From assembly GCA_003116975.1 (NCBI GenBank), contig BGKB01000065.1, positions 286,520 to 350,519 of the forward strand: a stretch of DNA of 64,000 nucleotides. Direction: 5' to 3'. A program made the translations under genes and the position numbers. The notes beneath the pieces were generated by a model. The model had not been told where the DNA came from, ran no database searches, and worked only from the letters and a program-made list of their open reading frames with translations. Numbering within the stretch: the first letter of the stretch is position 1; each line of letters begins with the position of its first letter. Below, one piece after another: positions 1-9,997 of this stretch. Source of the DNA: Aurantiochytrium sp. KH105. Its lineage: Eukaryota; Sar; Bigyra; Thraustochytrida; Thraustochytriidae.

Positions 1-28
1 ACAGTGTGACGATCAAAGTCCGCCCTTG

Positions 29-1981
29 ATGGAGCAGTCAGAGAAGCAGACAAGTTATGAAACTCAAGCAAAAGTCTTTGAATCCCATCAGGAAACAGCA
101 TCCAACGTTGTCAATACGAGAATAAGAGGGAGAACATCGGAAAGAAGCGGGGCGAGGGAGGAGCAGAGTCATCAAAGAGAGGCGGCGCCCCAGACACATG
201 ACAGCGAACTTCGCGAGCAAGATCAAACACAGAGGGAAACGGCGATGACGAAAGACTACTCGCAAGCCGATCATTTCGACAAGAAACGCCACGATCAAAA
301 TCATGATGCGCAGCAGCATCTCTGGTCCGAAAACGCTAATGCACAAATGTCCTCTGCGTCGTCAATGCCTCATGCCGCAGCGCGTAATAGTGACGCAACC
401 GGGCCTGGCAGCGACGATGCCAGGAACGCGAAAGAACCAGTTTCGACTTGCACTCACGAGATGATATCAACGACGGGTGCCGAGTGCAAGCCAGATGCGG
501 TATTGTCGATTAAACATGCAGACGGAATTGATGTGCCCCCAACAGCTCGTGCATTAGTCCCAGCTTTTACAGATACCGAGAAGGCGAAAGGCAAGAAACG
601 CAAGCACGGACGCAAGGCCAAAACGGCAAAGTCGAGAGTGAAAAGTAAGGTGCAGCATCGACGTCTCATCAAAAGCAACAAGAAGATCAAATACAACCCA
701 ATTTTTGCGACGATGGCGCAGCGCAAGTTTGAAGGTTTCAAGACCTTATTGGACACGAGACACAAGACCAAGAAATCATCCCTGCTCACGCGAGCGCACG
801 CACATGCCACGATTGGCAGGCTTTATCAGGCCAAATATGAGTCAGATCTTAAAAGTCGAAGTAAAGGGCTACAGTTGACCCGCTTTGACAAATTCGTTCT
901 CGAACAGCACATCATGCAATTTGGTTCGCGCAAGATGGCAAAGCGTAATCTCAAGCGCCTGTTCAATACTGTGCGGTATCACGTCGACCAAGGAGACGCT
1001 ATCATGAGGATGTTCGCCATTCTATGTGGCGTAGACATCGCACCATCTCGACACGACGTCAGCTTAACAACGTATGACCCGCATCTAGCATCTGACTACT
1101 ATCTACCTACTCTGGTGCGCATCCTGGACGGAGACTCAAAGGTGGCACAAGTTTTCGTACAGGGCAAGACGGTCGGCAAACAGTCTGCGAACAAGTCGTC
1201 AGCACTTGGATGCAATCATGGACTCGAGACGCAAGAGTGTCTTTTGACGCTTTCTCTCACCTTTCAGCTCACCACAGCTGACGTCTGCCGACACACGCCT
1301 CCCGAGTCGTCGGCCCTTGTTGAGCTGATTCATGATCTGCACAAAATTCGAGGACGGCGTGATGGTGATGGGGTGGGCGGAAGCTTTGCAAGATCGCAGC
1401 GGACTCGGCAGGGCCGCAAGGTCATGATGCGCATGAGCGGCCCTGTTCTGGACGCGCTGGGCCAGCGAGGCCTATCAACGAGTCTGGACCAGAACCTTCT
1501 CGTAGACGTCCACGAGGCAATGCTTCTCGCGCTGCCTGTGTGGGTCGCAGATCGTAAGTGGTCGACGCTGTGTCATTTCGTGCTGGCTGGAAAGACCATT
1601 GCACGATGGTTCAAGCTTGCGAAGATGCGCGTGCCCAGGCACATTTCTCTATTGAGTCAGACCCAGCTCAGAGGCTCGCGCATCGCGTACGACAGCTTTT
1701 CAGCGGTGGTGACAATCAAATCAAGCGTGGCGATCATCGAAGGCCTTTCTGGCGAGGACATTTGGGGCTACCTTGCCTCGAGGTCTCGGCGCGCTTCGAG
1801 CGAGTCCGCTGCAACCGCACGCGACGAGAGACAAACGTCTTCTTCAACTCCTTCGGCGGCGCTGCCCCCTGGTCGAGTTTTCGTAGACTCGCCGCGAACG
1901 CCACGTGCGGTGCTCGCCGAGGCTCGCAAACTGGACGCCGCTCTCAACGCGCCCCCTTCTCCCAGCCGGCCGCTCGACTGA
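29..1981 (+). CDS. Hypothetical basic protein, helical C-terminal half
   Basis: An uninterrupted frame of 650 residues starts at the first ATG (29); a TTG lies just before it. I do not recognise the family. Residues 1-180 are polar, low-complexity and rich in Glu, Gln, Arg and His. About 185-225 form a strongly Lys/Arg-rich stretch (containing KAKGKKRKHGRKAK) that could be a nuclear or nucleolar signal. From about 235 to 590 the sequence is ordered and mostly helical; a segment around 290-345 (containing EQHIMQFGSRKMAKRNLKRL) resembles helical repeats seen in large stramenopile calmodulin/EF-hand-type proteins, but this is only an impression. The C-terminus is Ser/Pro-rich. No signal peptide or membrane segment is visible. 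Codon use and base composition match the neighbouring genes. Because the window begins 28 bases upstream, an earlier exon cannot be excluded. Confidence 0.75.
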   Translation: MEQSEKQTSYETQAKVFESHQETASNVVNTRIRGRTSERSGAREEQSHQREAAPQTHDSELREQDQTQRETAMTKDYSQADHFDKKRHDQNHDAQQHLWSENANAQMSSASSMPHAAARNSDATGPGSDDARNAKEPVSTCTHEMISTTGAECKPDAVLSIKHADGIDVPPTARALVPAFTDTEKAKGKKRKHGRKAKTAKSRVKSKVQHRRLIKSNKKIKYNPIFATMAQRKFEGFKTLLDTRHKTKKSSLLTRAHAHATIGRLYQAKYESDLKSRSKGLQLTRFDKFVLEQHIMQFGSRKMAKRNLKRLFNTVRYHVDQGDAIMRMFAILCGVDIAPSRHDVSLTTYDPHLASDYYLPTLVRILDGDSKVAQVFVQGKTVGKQSANKSSALGCNHGLETQECLLTLSLTFQLTTADVCRHTPPESSALVELIHDLHKIRGRRDGDGVGGSFARSQRTRQGRKVMMRMSGPVLDALGQRGLSTSLDQNLLVDVHEAMLLALPVWVADRKWSTLCHFVLAGKTIARWFKLAKMRVPRHISLLSQTQLRGSRIAYDSFSAVVTIKSSVAIIEGLSGEDIWGYLASRSRRASSESAATARDERQTSSSTPSAALPPGRVFVDSPRTPRAVLAEARKLDAALNAPPSPSRPLD

Positions 1982-3289
1982 CCGACGACTGACTGACTGA
2001 CTGACTACCTGTAAGCTAAAAAAATCACTGACTGACTGTGAGAGGACAAAGCCCCCCGAAAGCTCCCCACCCGTGCTCCCCAAAGCGCGCCGCGCCGCGC
2101 CCCGCCCCAGCCCGTGCCCTGCTCTGCCGCACCATTGCCACCATCCATCCATCCATCCACCCCCCATACGCGCCGCTGCGAGCAAGAGCCACCGGACCAG
2201 GTCGCGGGGGACCTTGGCTCGGCACACACCCCCTCTTTCCCCTCTTATCACAGTGAACGCGGTGCTGCACGCGCTGCCGCTGCTTCTGCACGCGCCGCGC
2301 CGCCGCCGGTGCACGCGCCGCGCCGCCTCCGCTGCTGCTGCTGCTGCTGCGCAGCGCGGGCTGGCGGGGCGTCCGCTCTGCCCTGGCCTGGCCTGCCCTG
2401 CCCTGCCCTGGCTGCGCGCGGCCCCGAGCCCGCGGTGCGGCTCCCCGGAATCGAGCGGCGGCGGTCTGCGAGCGGCGGCGGCCTGTCAGTCTCTCTTGTC
2501 TGTCGCAGAGACTCGTCACGACCGGCGGCTCTGCGCCGCCTCTGCGAGCGGAGCGAACGAACGCGGAGCCGCTGCCGCAGGGCGGCCGCAGGGCCGAGCG
2601 AGCTCGGCAGGAGAGCGAGAGCGAGAGCGAGCGAGCGAGCGAGCAGGCCAGGTCCCGGGCGCGAGCCGCAGGCAGGTCTTCTTTCTTCGCCAATTTAGCC
2701 CAACTGAGTCGCAGTTTACAACGAGCGGCCTCTGCGAGCCAGAGCCGCGCGGCGCCACGGCCACGCAGACCTCGAACGCGGACGAGGGTCGGCGCGCCGC
2801 CGCCGTCGCCGCCGGCAGAGCAGAGCAGAGCAGCGCGGAGCAGAGCAGGCGCCCGAGCGCGGGCAGCGCGGGCCGGCCGCAGCGCCGCCATCGCCGTCAT
2901 CAGCGCGGCGCAGGAGCTCGAGCACGACCGCGAGCAGGAGGGGCACAACGGCGACGAGCAGGACCTGGCCGGCGGCGGGACGAGCGACGTCCGCCGCGGG
3001 AGAACGCGCGGCCTCGCGCGGTCGGTCGGCCCGCCGGCCGATCGGTTGAGCGCCTTGAGCGCGCGGGGAGAACGTCGCCGGGCAGCAGCGCGGACCGCAC
3101 GAGCAGAGACGACGCGTTCGGCCGGGAAGGTATAACGCAGCTTGCCGAAGTGCGTGTTGTACTACTGCACCTGCAAATCGGGGCGAACGAACCCTGGGAG
3201 ATCGCAGAGAAAGATCAGGGTTGCGGGCTGCACTGCCTGCGCCAGAGCAAGAGAGCAAGAGAGCAAGAGAGCAGCAGCAGAGCGCCCCG
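1982..3289. other. GC-rich intergenic/leader region with microsatellites
   Basis: No convincing gene. It begins with GACT repeats (1978-2005), then carries CCAT repeats (2139-2160), a GCT run (about 2330-2352), GAGC repeats (about 2625-2646) and a GAGCAA repeat ending in CAG triplets directly before the ATG at 3290. Long open frames on both strands are a by-product of the very high GC content: they start at non-ATG codons and encode only Ala/Arg/Pro/Gly-rich sequence. Most likely it is the promoter and 5' leader of the PH protein gene. Confidence 0.6.
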
Positions 3290-5278
3290 ATGGAAGGCTT
3301 TCTCGGCGTGCCCAAGTCAGGCCGATGGAAAGATGGCCACGAGCGATACTTTGTGGTGGACTTGAAGCGCAAAGCCGTCTGCTCCGGGAAAGATACCGCC
3401 GCGGCTCATGACGCTTCGGCCAAGAAGCTCCCGGCGTCCAACTTCACCGCTGCGCAAATGACGGGCGTCACTGCCGGCGAGTTTCGCATCCTCACCAAAC
3501 GCAACACCTATCTGTTCCGGGCCAAGAGCACGCGCGAGGCTCGCAAATGGGTCGCGGCCGTCGAAGACCTCATGGAGTACGTGGGAGGCGCTGCAGCAAG
3601 GCACGTGGCGAAATCCAAGCATCGCATAAAAACGTCCGCGGGAGGGACCAAGTCCTCGACCGCGGAGCGCCTGGGGCTCGTTGCGGTGGGGAGCGTCTTT
3701 ACGCTTGTCGCAGTCTTTCTCGTGGCCCTCACGTCGGCCATTGCCCCCAAACAACAACAAACTCCAGTCTATCGGCATCTCGACGCACCGCCAGCACCGC
3801 CAGTGGAGCCAGCGGCTTGGACCGCCAGCTTTCCAGAGAGCGACTTGATCACTATGCACGATGTGCAAGACACGCAGACGGTGTACGAGCAAGCTCAAGG
3901 AGCAGCAGACATGGACGACGCCTCGCTTCCTCCAGCAGTCTACGAGGCAAACCAAGGCAAAGGGACTTCGGTCCTTGCTCTTGCGCTTGTCGCGCTCATT
4001 GTAGTGGCAGCGAGCGTCGTGTATGGTGACCGTAAACGACTCGGCCGACTGCTGGACAGTGAACGCCGACGCATCCGCAAAGCCATCGCTCAGTCTTTGC
4101 GCGAAACGTCAAGATCGGTGCGCAAGCCGTTTGAAGATCTTGCAGACTGGATGAACAACATCGTCTCCAAGGTCACAGGATTGTTTTCCTTCGGGGAAAG
4201 CAGTGGAAGTGGCGGCAAGGGAAATAAAGGCTCTGATTCCCGTGGACGTCGCAGGTCGCGATCAGCCCGATCGCCCCCACCGATCTTGATTCCCGAACGC
4301 GCGCTGGGAAGTGAACAGCGCAAAGCCCTGGAACGTCAGCTTGAGAGCTCCCGAAGCCTTGGATCCGTGTCTTCTTATTCGTCACGAGACACCCAGGGTT
4401 CTTCGCAGCCCCGTCGAAGCCATCGCAGGGACCCAAAGCCGCTCTCCAGGGACGGCGATGCGTCCGTTGCGCTATCGGCAATGTTTGCGGCGCGCGCCGG
4501 AACCCCGCCTCCGCCCTCGTCTCGCGCGAACAGAGCTTTCGACGCACAAGATGAGATACCGACCATGCAAGAGGAAAGAGAACAACAAGAAGACGAAGAT
4601 GAAGTGGAAGAGGCCAAAGCAGACGAGGAGGAAGAGGACGGTAGCATGGAGTCATCCAAATCATCGAAGAGTCAACGCTCCAAAGGCAAAGGAAACAAGA
4701 AAAAGCAAAGGAAGGACAAGAAGAAGAAAAAGAAGAACAACAACAAAGAGCTGACAAAGGATGCCAAGCCGGGCCGAAAGAAGGGCAAGTCGTGGTTCGG
4801 ATCGTCGCTCTCAAGCGTGATGACCGTGCCCCCCGCCCGTCGCCCATCAAAGCGCAGGTCGATCGAGCGAGATGCATCGTCCAATTTCGAAGAAGACAAC
4901 AACGACGACGAAGAGGTTGCGCCCGAGGACCTTGGAGAGTCCGCGGGTAGCTCTCCTGCCGAACGCATGCGCGCTGCTGGACCGAAATATGCCAAGTACG
5001 CAAGGATGCTCAGCAATGGTGTCCCCGAAGGCGCCGTGCGCCAAGCTCTCGTTCGCGATAACATCAGCACACCTCGCGGGATTTTCGAGGACGAGTCTGT
5101 TGTGTACTCGCGCTCGAACGCAAAGCAGCTCCGAAAGGAGCTGCCCAAGGCGAAGAAGTCTTCCACGGCTGAGCCTCCCGCGAAACGAAGGTCTCTACGC
5201 CGGGAACCAAGCGTCATCGACGAATTGCGCGAGCGACAAAGGAAGCTTGGCATTTTTGCTTCCGACGATGACGAGTAG
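3290..5278 (+). CDS. PH-domain protein with two membrane segments and a CCDC53-like C-terminal motif
   Basis: 662 residues. The frame is open further upstream, but 3290 is its first ATG and the PH domain starts right there. Residues 1-97 form a PH domain: GRWKDGHERYFVVDL gives the first strands, and the final helix EARKWVAAVEDLMEY carries the invariant Trp. Two hydrophobic segments follow at about 128-152 and 226-245, separated by a 70-residue Pro-rich loop, so the protein is probably a membrane hairpin with both ends in the cytosol. A long Ser/Arg-, Glu- and Lys-rich tail follows, with runs such as KKKQRKDKKKKKKNNN. Near 565-592, KYAKYARMLSNGVPEGAVRQ matches the motif shared by the WASH-complex subunit CCDC53 and some actin regulators. 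Inference: it binds phosphoinositides at an endomembrane and may tie it to actin regulation. It converges on the next gene with a 113-bp gap. Confidence 0.85.
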   Translation: MEGFLGVPKSGRWKDGHERYFVVDLKRKAVCSGKDTAAAHDASAKKLPASNFTAAQMTGVTAGEFRILTKRNTYLFRAKSTREARKWVAAVEDLMEYVGGAAARHVAKSKHRIKTSAGGTKSSTAERLGLVAVGSVFTLVAVFLVALTSAIAPKQQQTPVYRHLDAPPAPPVEPAAWTASFPESDLITMHDVQDTQTVYEQAQGAADMDDASLPPAVYEANQGKGTSVLALALVALIVVAASVVYGDRKRLGRLLDSERRRIRKAIAQSLRETSRSVRKPFEDLADWMNNIVSKVTGLFSFGESSGSGGKGNKGSDSRGRRRSRSARSPPPILIPERALGSEQRKALERQLESSRSLGSVSSYSSRDTQGSSQPRRSHRRDPKPLSRDGDASVALSAMFAARAGTPPPPSSRANRAFDAQDEIPTMQEEREQQEDEDEVEEAKADEEEEDGSMESSKSSKSQRSKGKGNKKKQRKDKKKKKKNNNKELTKDAKPGRKKGKSWFGSSLSSVMTVPPARRPSKRRSIERDASSNFEEDNNDDEEVAPEDLGESAGSSPAERMRAAGPKYAKYARMLSNGVPEGAVRQALVRDNISTPRGIFEDESVVYSRSNAKQLRKELPKAKKSSTAEPPAKRRSLRREPSVIDELRERQRKLGIFASDDDE

Positions 5279-5391
5279 GCAAGTTTGTAGGAACGCGAAG
5301 TCTTGCCCATTGCGGCGCTCAAAGAGAGTTGTCAAGCTCTTCTCTCTTTTGGATGCGCGCATCACCATTTTCCTTTTGGCAACGTAAATGA

Positions 5392-8300
5392 TCATTGAAT
5401 ATTGTTATAGTCTACAAAAGGGGACTCAACGTTGCAGACGCGCATCGGCGCCTGTATATCTTGAGGCTTGACAGTGACTGTGGCAGCCACCCCATTGCGG
5501 GAGGGTGTCTGCGCGGACTGACAGTGAGAACTAGTGCTGCGCTCTGACTCGCTTAACATCGCCTGTAGAGCGCAATTTCGCAGGTGCTTTTGCTCGGCAA
5601 GATCGCAAACCATGTCGGCAAGCTGCCGCGAAAGCGGGTCTCCCTTCAAGAAGCTTGCGCTGCTTTCGTAAAGTTCAGATAGCTTACGATGAAGCGCGTG
5701 AGTCGCGGAAAACAGCCCGAGACATTCGCCTTCAAATGCGTCGGTGGATGCGGCTGTCAGGCTCGATTCGCTAACTAGCTGTTCGGGAGACGCAAAGATG
5801 CGCTCACGATTGGTCTTTGCAAAGAGCGCTCCGTCGAGAGATTGCTGCGGCCCCGGTTGGGTCTGGGCCCGTGCAGACGCTCGTGAGAGCCTTCGGCCCC
5901 AATTAGGGCTCGCCGTTGCCGCTCCCGTCGTGAGGCCGAGCGAAGAGTTTGCAGTAGCGCCCGAGCTTCCGTGGCGCACAAGGTTTGCAATCTGACATGC
6001 CTGTAGATCAGAAGCTAGCTGCAAGAGCGTATCGAGGTCATCGGAAAGAGCTTGCGATGAAGAATTCGAGACGGGCAAGGATGTCCTTTGCCAGTCGTCC
6101 ATAAGGTCCACAAGAATCTCTTCCTGCTCCTGCAGAGTCTCTTGTTGCTCCAAGAGGATATCGGCCTGCTCGTCCAAGGCGGCGATCTCGGCAGTCAATT
6201 TCTCTCCGCGTTGTTCCGTCCACCGCAAAGACTCTTTGAATCGTTGGCGAGTGACCTCTCCATTTGCGTGACGATAAGCCTTCATGGTTGTCCCCTTATT
6301 TAGCATGTTGGTTCGTGCCAACGCACGCAATACGAGCTGGCGCTGGGTAACGTCTTCAACGCGTCTGTCTAGATCAGATTTGGCTTCTTCCACAGTGCGC
6401 AAAAGGCCCCGCAACTTGATCCAGACTACATCTTCGGCAGACGATGTTTCTGCCTGTGCCGCTCCTAAATCCATGGCACGCTCCACATCCTGAATGTAGG
6501 TCTGGTACATTTGCACATGCATATCAAGAACCTCACCCAGCTTATTCTGCCTGGCAAGCTCTTCGCTCGCTTCATCTGTCTCGACATAGTAGGGTATGTT
6601 TGAGCGTGCAACCGCGGCTTCGTCCTCGACTGCGAGCAGCCATCGATCCAGTCTCGTATTCCAGAATGTCTCCGCGTCTGCGCTGTCGCGACGAGCGTCT
6701 TCGCCAGTGGCGGCGCTATCCACATTTTGGTCCGCTGGACTGCGTGCAGCGCGTGAATTTTCTTCGCGACGAGTCGGCCGAAAGTCTAGACATTTGATTG
6801 GGAGAAAAGATGTGGCTTGCGCAGAGGCTAGCATGCCCGAATGGCTAGATTCAGAGGCGTAAAGGGCTTTGCAGTAATCCATATGCTTCATGGAGTGAGG
6901 AAATGTTGCTTCAAGCACGACGTCCTCGTTTCGAAAAGGTTTGGCGCTGCCTCGCAGCACGCGACGTACAAAATTGCTCGTCTCAAAGCCAGTCGCGCCC
7001 CAGGCGTAGAGCGCAGACTGGCCTTTGTCGTCGAGACAGGCGCAAATACTCGTGTTGGCGCCGCATGCGAGTCGACGTACCTGACTCCTGGCTGTGCCAT
7101 TTGACACGTCCCCTACAATGACGAGCTTGGGGGTGTACACAAAATCGCCAACATCCGCTCCAAGACCGAGTTGTCCGTGCGAGTTACTGCCCCATGTGTA
7201 AAGCTGCGCGCCATTAAGATCATCCGTGATGGCACAAAAGTGATTTGCGCCTGCGGCCACGCGGACAACCTGCTGATAGCGGGGAAAGACCATGTCGCGA
7301 AGGCATGCGACGCGGGCAGCATCCATTGAATCGGTTCGTTGGTCGAAGAACCATGCTGGAACGTTTGTTCCATCTTCATCGCCTTGGGGATTAACGTTAT
7401 CGGTCGTGAAGACGCTCGTGTGATTCGGCCGTAAATGGTGTTCGTCTTGATCTTCGGGTATCTCTGCATCGAGCGCACCATGCTCAGGAGGGATCATGAC
7501 AACTTCTACTCCAGCAGTCTCTGAACTTTGAGCGGCACTGATGGCAGCACCAGAGCCTCTTATTGGATCCGCGCTGTTGAGAAACCGAAGAGCAGCAGTT
7601 GTCTGATGCAGTCTTAGTCTGGTACGGCCTCTGGGCTCAGTTGCTGTTGCTGTTTCTGCATCTCTGGGGCTTGCTGGCGAGCGCGGCGTGGATGGGCTGT
7701 GGTCATTTTTGCCTGTTCCTGGCGAATAGCGATTCCGTAAAGTTCCGAGCCAGCCAAGCCCCCGTTTTCCCGAGACCTCGCCTGATGCGTCAGGGCCTTG
7801 GTTTACCTCTTCGACTTGGTCTGATGCTAACTTCTCCGTGTTTGGCGCAACACTGCTGACGGTGTCAAGGGTGAGCCAGCCCTCCATGAGCATCTCAGGT
7901 GGTGGATCGTCTGGTTCTACTTTTTGGCCGGGAAGAGGTTTTGACCGGTAGACTGGGGCGAGGAGTCGGCCGTCCTCAAGTAGAACGATCGCCCCCGCTT
8001 CGCTGCAGGCAATGCTCCTCACGGGCATGCCCTGAACTTGAAGAGCAGCAAGTTGCGCTTTCGTGGCAGAGAGAGCATTGCCCTGCTCTGGAGTTAAATT
8101 TGGGAGAATGCTTGCCATGTTCGTCGCGATGCTTTCTGCCATGTTTGAATCGCTGCTGTCAATCTTGTTGCGATCCATGCTTTTGTTACTTGGCGCATTC
8201 GTAGCGTCTCCGTCAACTCCAGGTCCAGGCCTAGAGCCAGCGAAGGAATCAACAAGTGTGTTAAGCGCTGCAAATCCATTACCATGTTTTGCGAGAAGAG

Positions 8301-9183
8301 CTTCTCGTGTTCGACGCGAAGTAATACTCACGCGCAGATCTTCCCGTTGAAATGCGTCAATCGCAATTTGCTGCCTCGACATAAAACCCGGGTATTTGGT
8401 TTCTACCCAGGATGCCCTTCCAGAGTGCGCTACTTGGGCAAGTGGTGCGCGTGTATTCTCAGAGATCGACTTTCTACCACGGCGAGGGAATAGCTTGGAG
8501 GACTTCTTGGCAGCATCTTCTCCGGCGCTGGTTGTGCTAGAGCTCCTTTTGCTCATCTCTTGCGCAGCAGCGGTGATGCGTCGCCGAAGGCGCGAGCGAG
8601 GTGGTTCAGAAACTTGAGGTCGAGCGGCCTGCGCAGCATAGTAAAGTTCGACATCTGCCTCTTCTCTGAGGTTGACCACGTCGGCCGCCATTCCCCAATG
8701 CATAACATGAGAACCTGTTTGGCCTACATGGATGATGCTCGCGTCGTTGTACGCGAAGATGGCGTCCTGGTCCGTAAAGGAAAAGCCACCATCAAAGGAC
8801 ACGGAAATGGTAAGATGGGGAACATTCTGCGGGACCGGAATGGAATGGCAGAGGATCCTTGAAGGACTGTAGCGCAACGGTCGCTGTCGTTTGTCGCCAA
8901 AGCTGATCTGTACAAGGTCAAGGTCTTCCTCGCTAATGTCAGGGAAGCGTCCAACAATGGATACCAACTGGAAACCTAGCCTCGTTCCCGCTTCGGGTTC
9001 CACACCCTGAATAGTCCATGGCGAGCTCGCAGGAGCAGCCTGGGAGCTCGATGGGAGCAGGGTGATGAGTTCGTCAGGGTAGTTACCGATCTCGTCGCTG
9101 CCAAAGCCTTTGCTCGGGTCTGCAAGGCCGCGTCGGAGCCCTGTCACCGCGCACAGCCCATCGTGGTCAACCAGTGGCAGCAT
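5392..9183 (-). CDS. TIG-like / RCC1-repeat / coiled-coil protein
   Basis: 1263 residues from the ATG at 9183; a GTG two codons earlier extends the frame trivially. Residues 58-150 look like an IPT/TIG immunoglobulin-like fold (PEAGTRLGFQLVSIVGRFPD, then a SVSFDGGFSFT strand pair). At about 640-735 there are RCC1-type blades: ARVAAGANHFCAITDD, LYTWGSNSHGQLGLG, and a partner with ALYAWGATG. A weaker blade sits near 388-415 (VRSIACSEAGAIVLLEDGRL). Only two or three blades are recognisable, so a full seven-blade propeller is not evident unless others have diverged or are split by the Ser/Pro-rich linkers. Residues 925-1035 are a coiled coil rich in Glu, Gln and Leu. RCC1 blades mediate protein interaction or nucleotide exchange; which applies here is unknown. 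A GTAAGTA on the minus strand at about 9229, before the ATG, could be a donor for a tiny 5' intron. Confidence 0.85.
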   Translation of the reverse strand: MLPLVDHDGLCAVTGLRRGLADPSKGFGSDEIGNYPDELITLLPSSSQAAPASSPWTIQGVEPEAGTRLGFQLVSIVGRFPDISEEDLDLVQISFGDKRQRPLRYSPSRILCHSIPVPQNVPHLTISVSFDGGFSFTDQDAIFAYNDASIIHVGQTGSHVMHWGMAADVVNLREEADVELYYAAQAARPQVSEPPRSRLRRRITAAAQEMSKRSSSTTSAGEDAAKKSSKLFPRRGRKSISENTRAPLAQVAHSGRASWVETKYPGFMSRQQIAIDAFQREDLRVSITSRRTREALLAKHGNGFAALNTLVDSFAGSRPGPGVDGDATNAPSNKSMDRNKIDSSDSNMAESIATNMASILPNLTPEQGNALSATKAQLAALQVQGMPVRSIACSEAGAIVLLEDGRLLAPVYRSKPLPGQKVEPDDPPPEMLMEGWLTLDTVSSVAPNTEKLASDQVEEVNQGPDASGEVSGKRGLGWLGTLRNRYSPGTGKNDHSPSTPRSPASPRDAETATATEPRGRTRLRLHQTTAALRFLNSADPIRGSGAAISAAQSSETAGVEVVMIPPEHGALDAEIPEDQDEHHLRPNHTSVFTTDNVNPQGDEDGTNVPAWFFDQRTDSMDAARVACLRDMVFPRYQQVVRVAAGANHFCAITDDLNGAQLYTWGSNSHGQLGLGADVGDFVYTPKLVIVGDVSNGTARSQVRRLACGANTSICACLDDKGQSALYAWGATGFETSNFVRRVLRGSAKPFRNEDVVLEATFPHSMKHMDYCKALYASESSHSGMLASAQATSFLPIKCLDFRPTRREENSRAARSPADQNVDSAATGEDARRDSADAETFWNTRLDRWLLAVEDEAAVARSNIPYYVETDEASEELARQNKLGEVLDMHVQMYQTYIQDVERAMDLGAAQAETSSAEDVVWIKLRGLLRTVEEAKSDLDRRVEDVTQRQLVLRALARTNMLNKGTTMKAYRHANGEVTRQRFKESLRWTEQRGEKLTAEIAALDEQADILLEQQETLQEQEEILVDLMDDWQRTSLPVSNSSSQALSDDLDTLLQLASDLQACQIANLVRHGSSGATANSSLGLTTGAATASPNWGRRLSRASARAQTQPGPQQSLDGALFAKTNRERIFASPEQLVSESSLTAASTDAFEGECLGLFSATHALHRKLSELYESSASFLKGDPLSRQLADMVCDLAEQKHLRNCALQAMLSESERSTSSHCQSAQTPSRNGVAATVTVKPQDIQAPMRVCNVESPFVDYNNIQ

Positions 9184-9997
9184 GGCCACGGCCTGCCTGC
9201 CGCGGCCTCTTTCCCCGCGTACTTACTTGAGAGGGCACCTCGCGGTCGTAGAGGCCTGTCGCGCGGGGCTTCTCGCTAGCGAGCTGCGCAAACCTGTCTT
9301 CGCGGGCTCTCGCAAGACGTGTATACAGCACAGAAAGAGTCTTCGTTTTTCGTCTGCGAGGTTCCAAGGTCTGTCTGGCACAGATGAACGACGCAGCGAC
9401 GAAGAGAAAAGAAAAGGCAAGAGAGTGAGCGGAAAGCACACCGCAATTGGTAACTGACAGTGAATGTCGAGAAGCAACAGCCAACTAAAACGGAGAGACT
9501 TTGGCTCTCTCTCTCTGTCTCTCTCTTGTTCTTTAAAAGTCACTCTCTCTCTCTCTCTTTGTGATGTGATCTCTGTGAAAAGAGATGAAAGCCATCTGCC
9601 ACCATCAAACAGATCATTTAATCCATCAGCCGAATTTCCCTTAACTGCTCCTCTCTCTCAAGAATGAAATCGACCAAGGTTTTTGCAAGAAAGGTATAAG
9701 GGGTACACGCAAAGAAGAGAGAGATAACCAGCAATTCTATTGCCACTTTTAATGCAAGAAGAGCAAATCCCGGCCAGCCAAATGATCTCGCTGGTCAGCC
9801 GCTATTCTGCTGCGTTGAGAAAGGCGTAGAGTCGGATTGCATGAAGAGCAAGGGTTGCGCGTGCACGTGTCGTGTGCGTCACATCGTGCGTTGTTGTTTA
9901 GTTGAAAAAGTGATAGGTTGAGTGGGGACCCCATTCCTTCGAGAAGAAAAGAGACGAAAGGGGTCGGCGAAGAGTAAAGCTTTGGCGGAAGGTGTGC
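9184..9997. other. Intergenic region: promoter of the RCC1 gene and 3' flank of the KH gene
   Basis: No gene supported. Contains a CT-rich tract at 9504-9565 and a lower-GC stretch from 9570 to 9900. The part next to 9183 probably holds the promoter and leader of the minus-strand RCC1 gene; the part next to 9998 is downstream of the KH gene stop codon. Confidence 0.5.

Noticed and set aside
2073-3365. 430-residue plus-strand open frame
   Set aside because: Starts at a non-ATG codon, is Ala/Arg/Pro low-complexity and overlaps the true PH gene start in another frame; a by-product of GC-rich leader DNA.
9183-9232. Short 5' intron before the RCC1 gene ATG (GTAAGTA at about 9229)
   Set aside because: Nearest acceptor would give an intron of only about 30 nt and no coding exon upstream is convincing.
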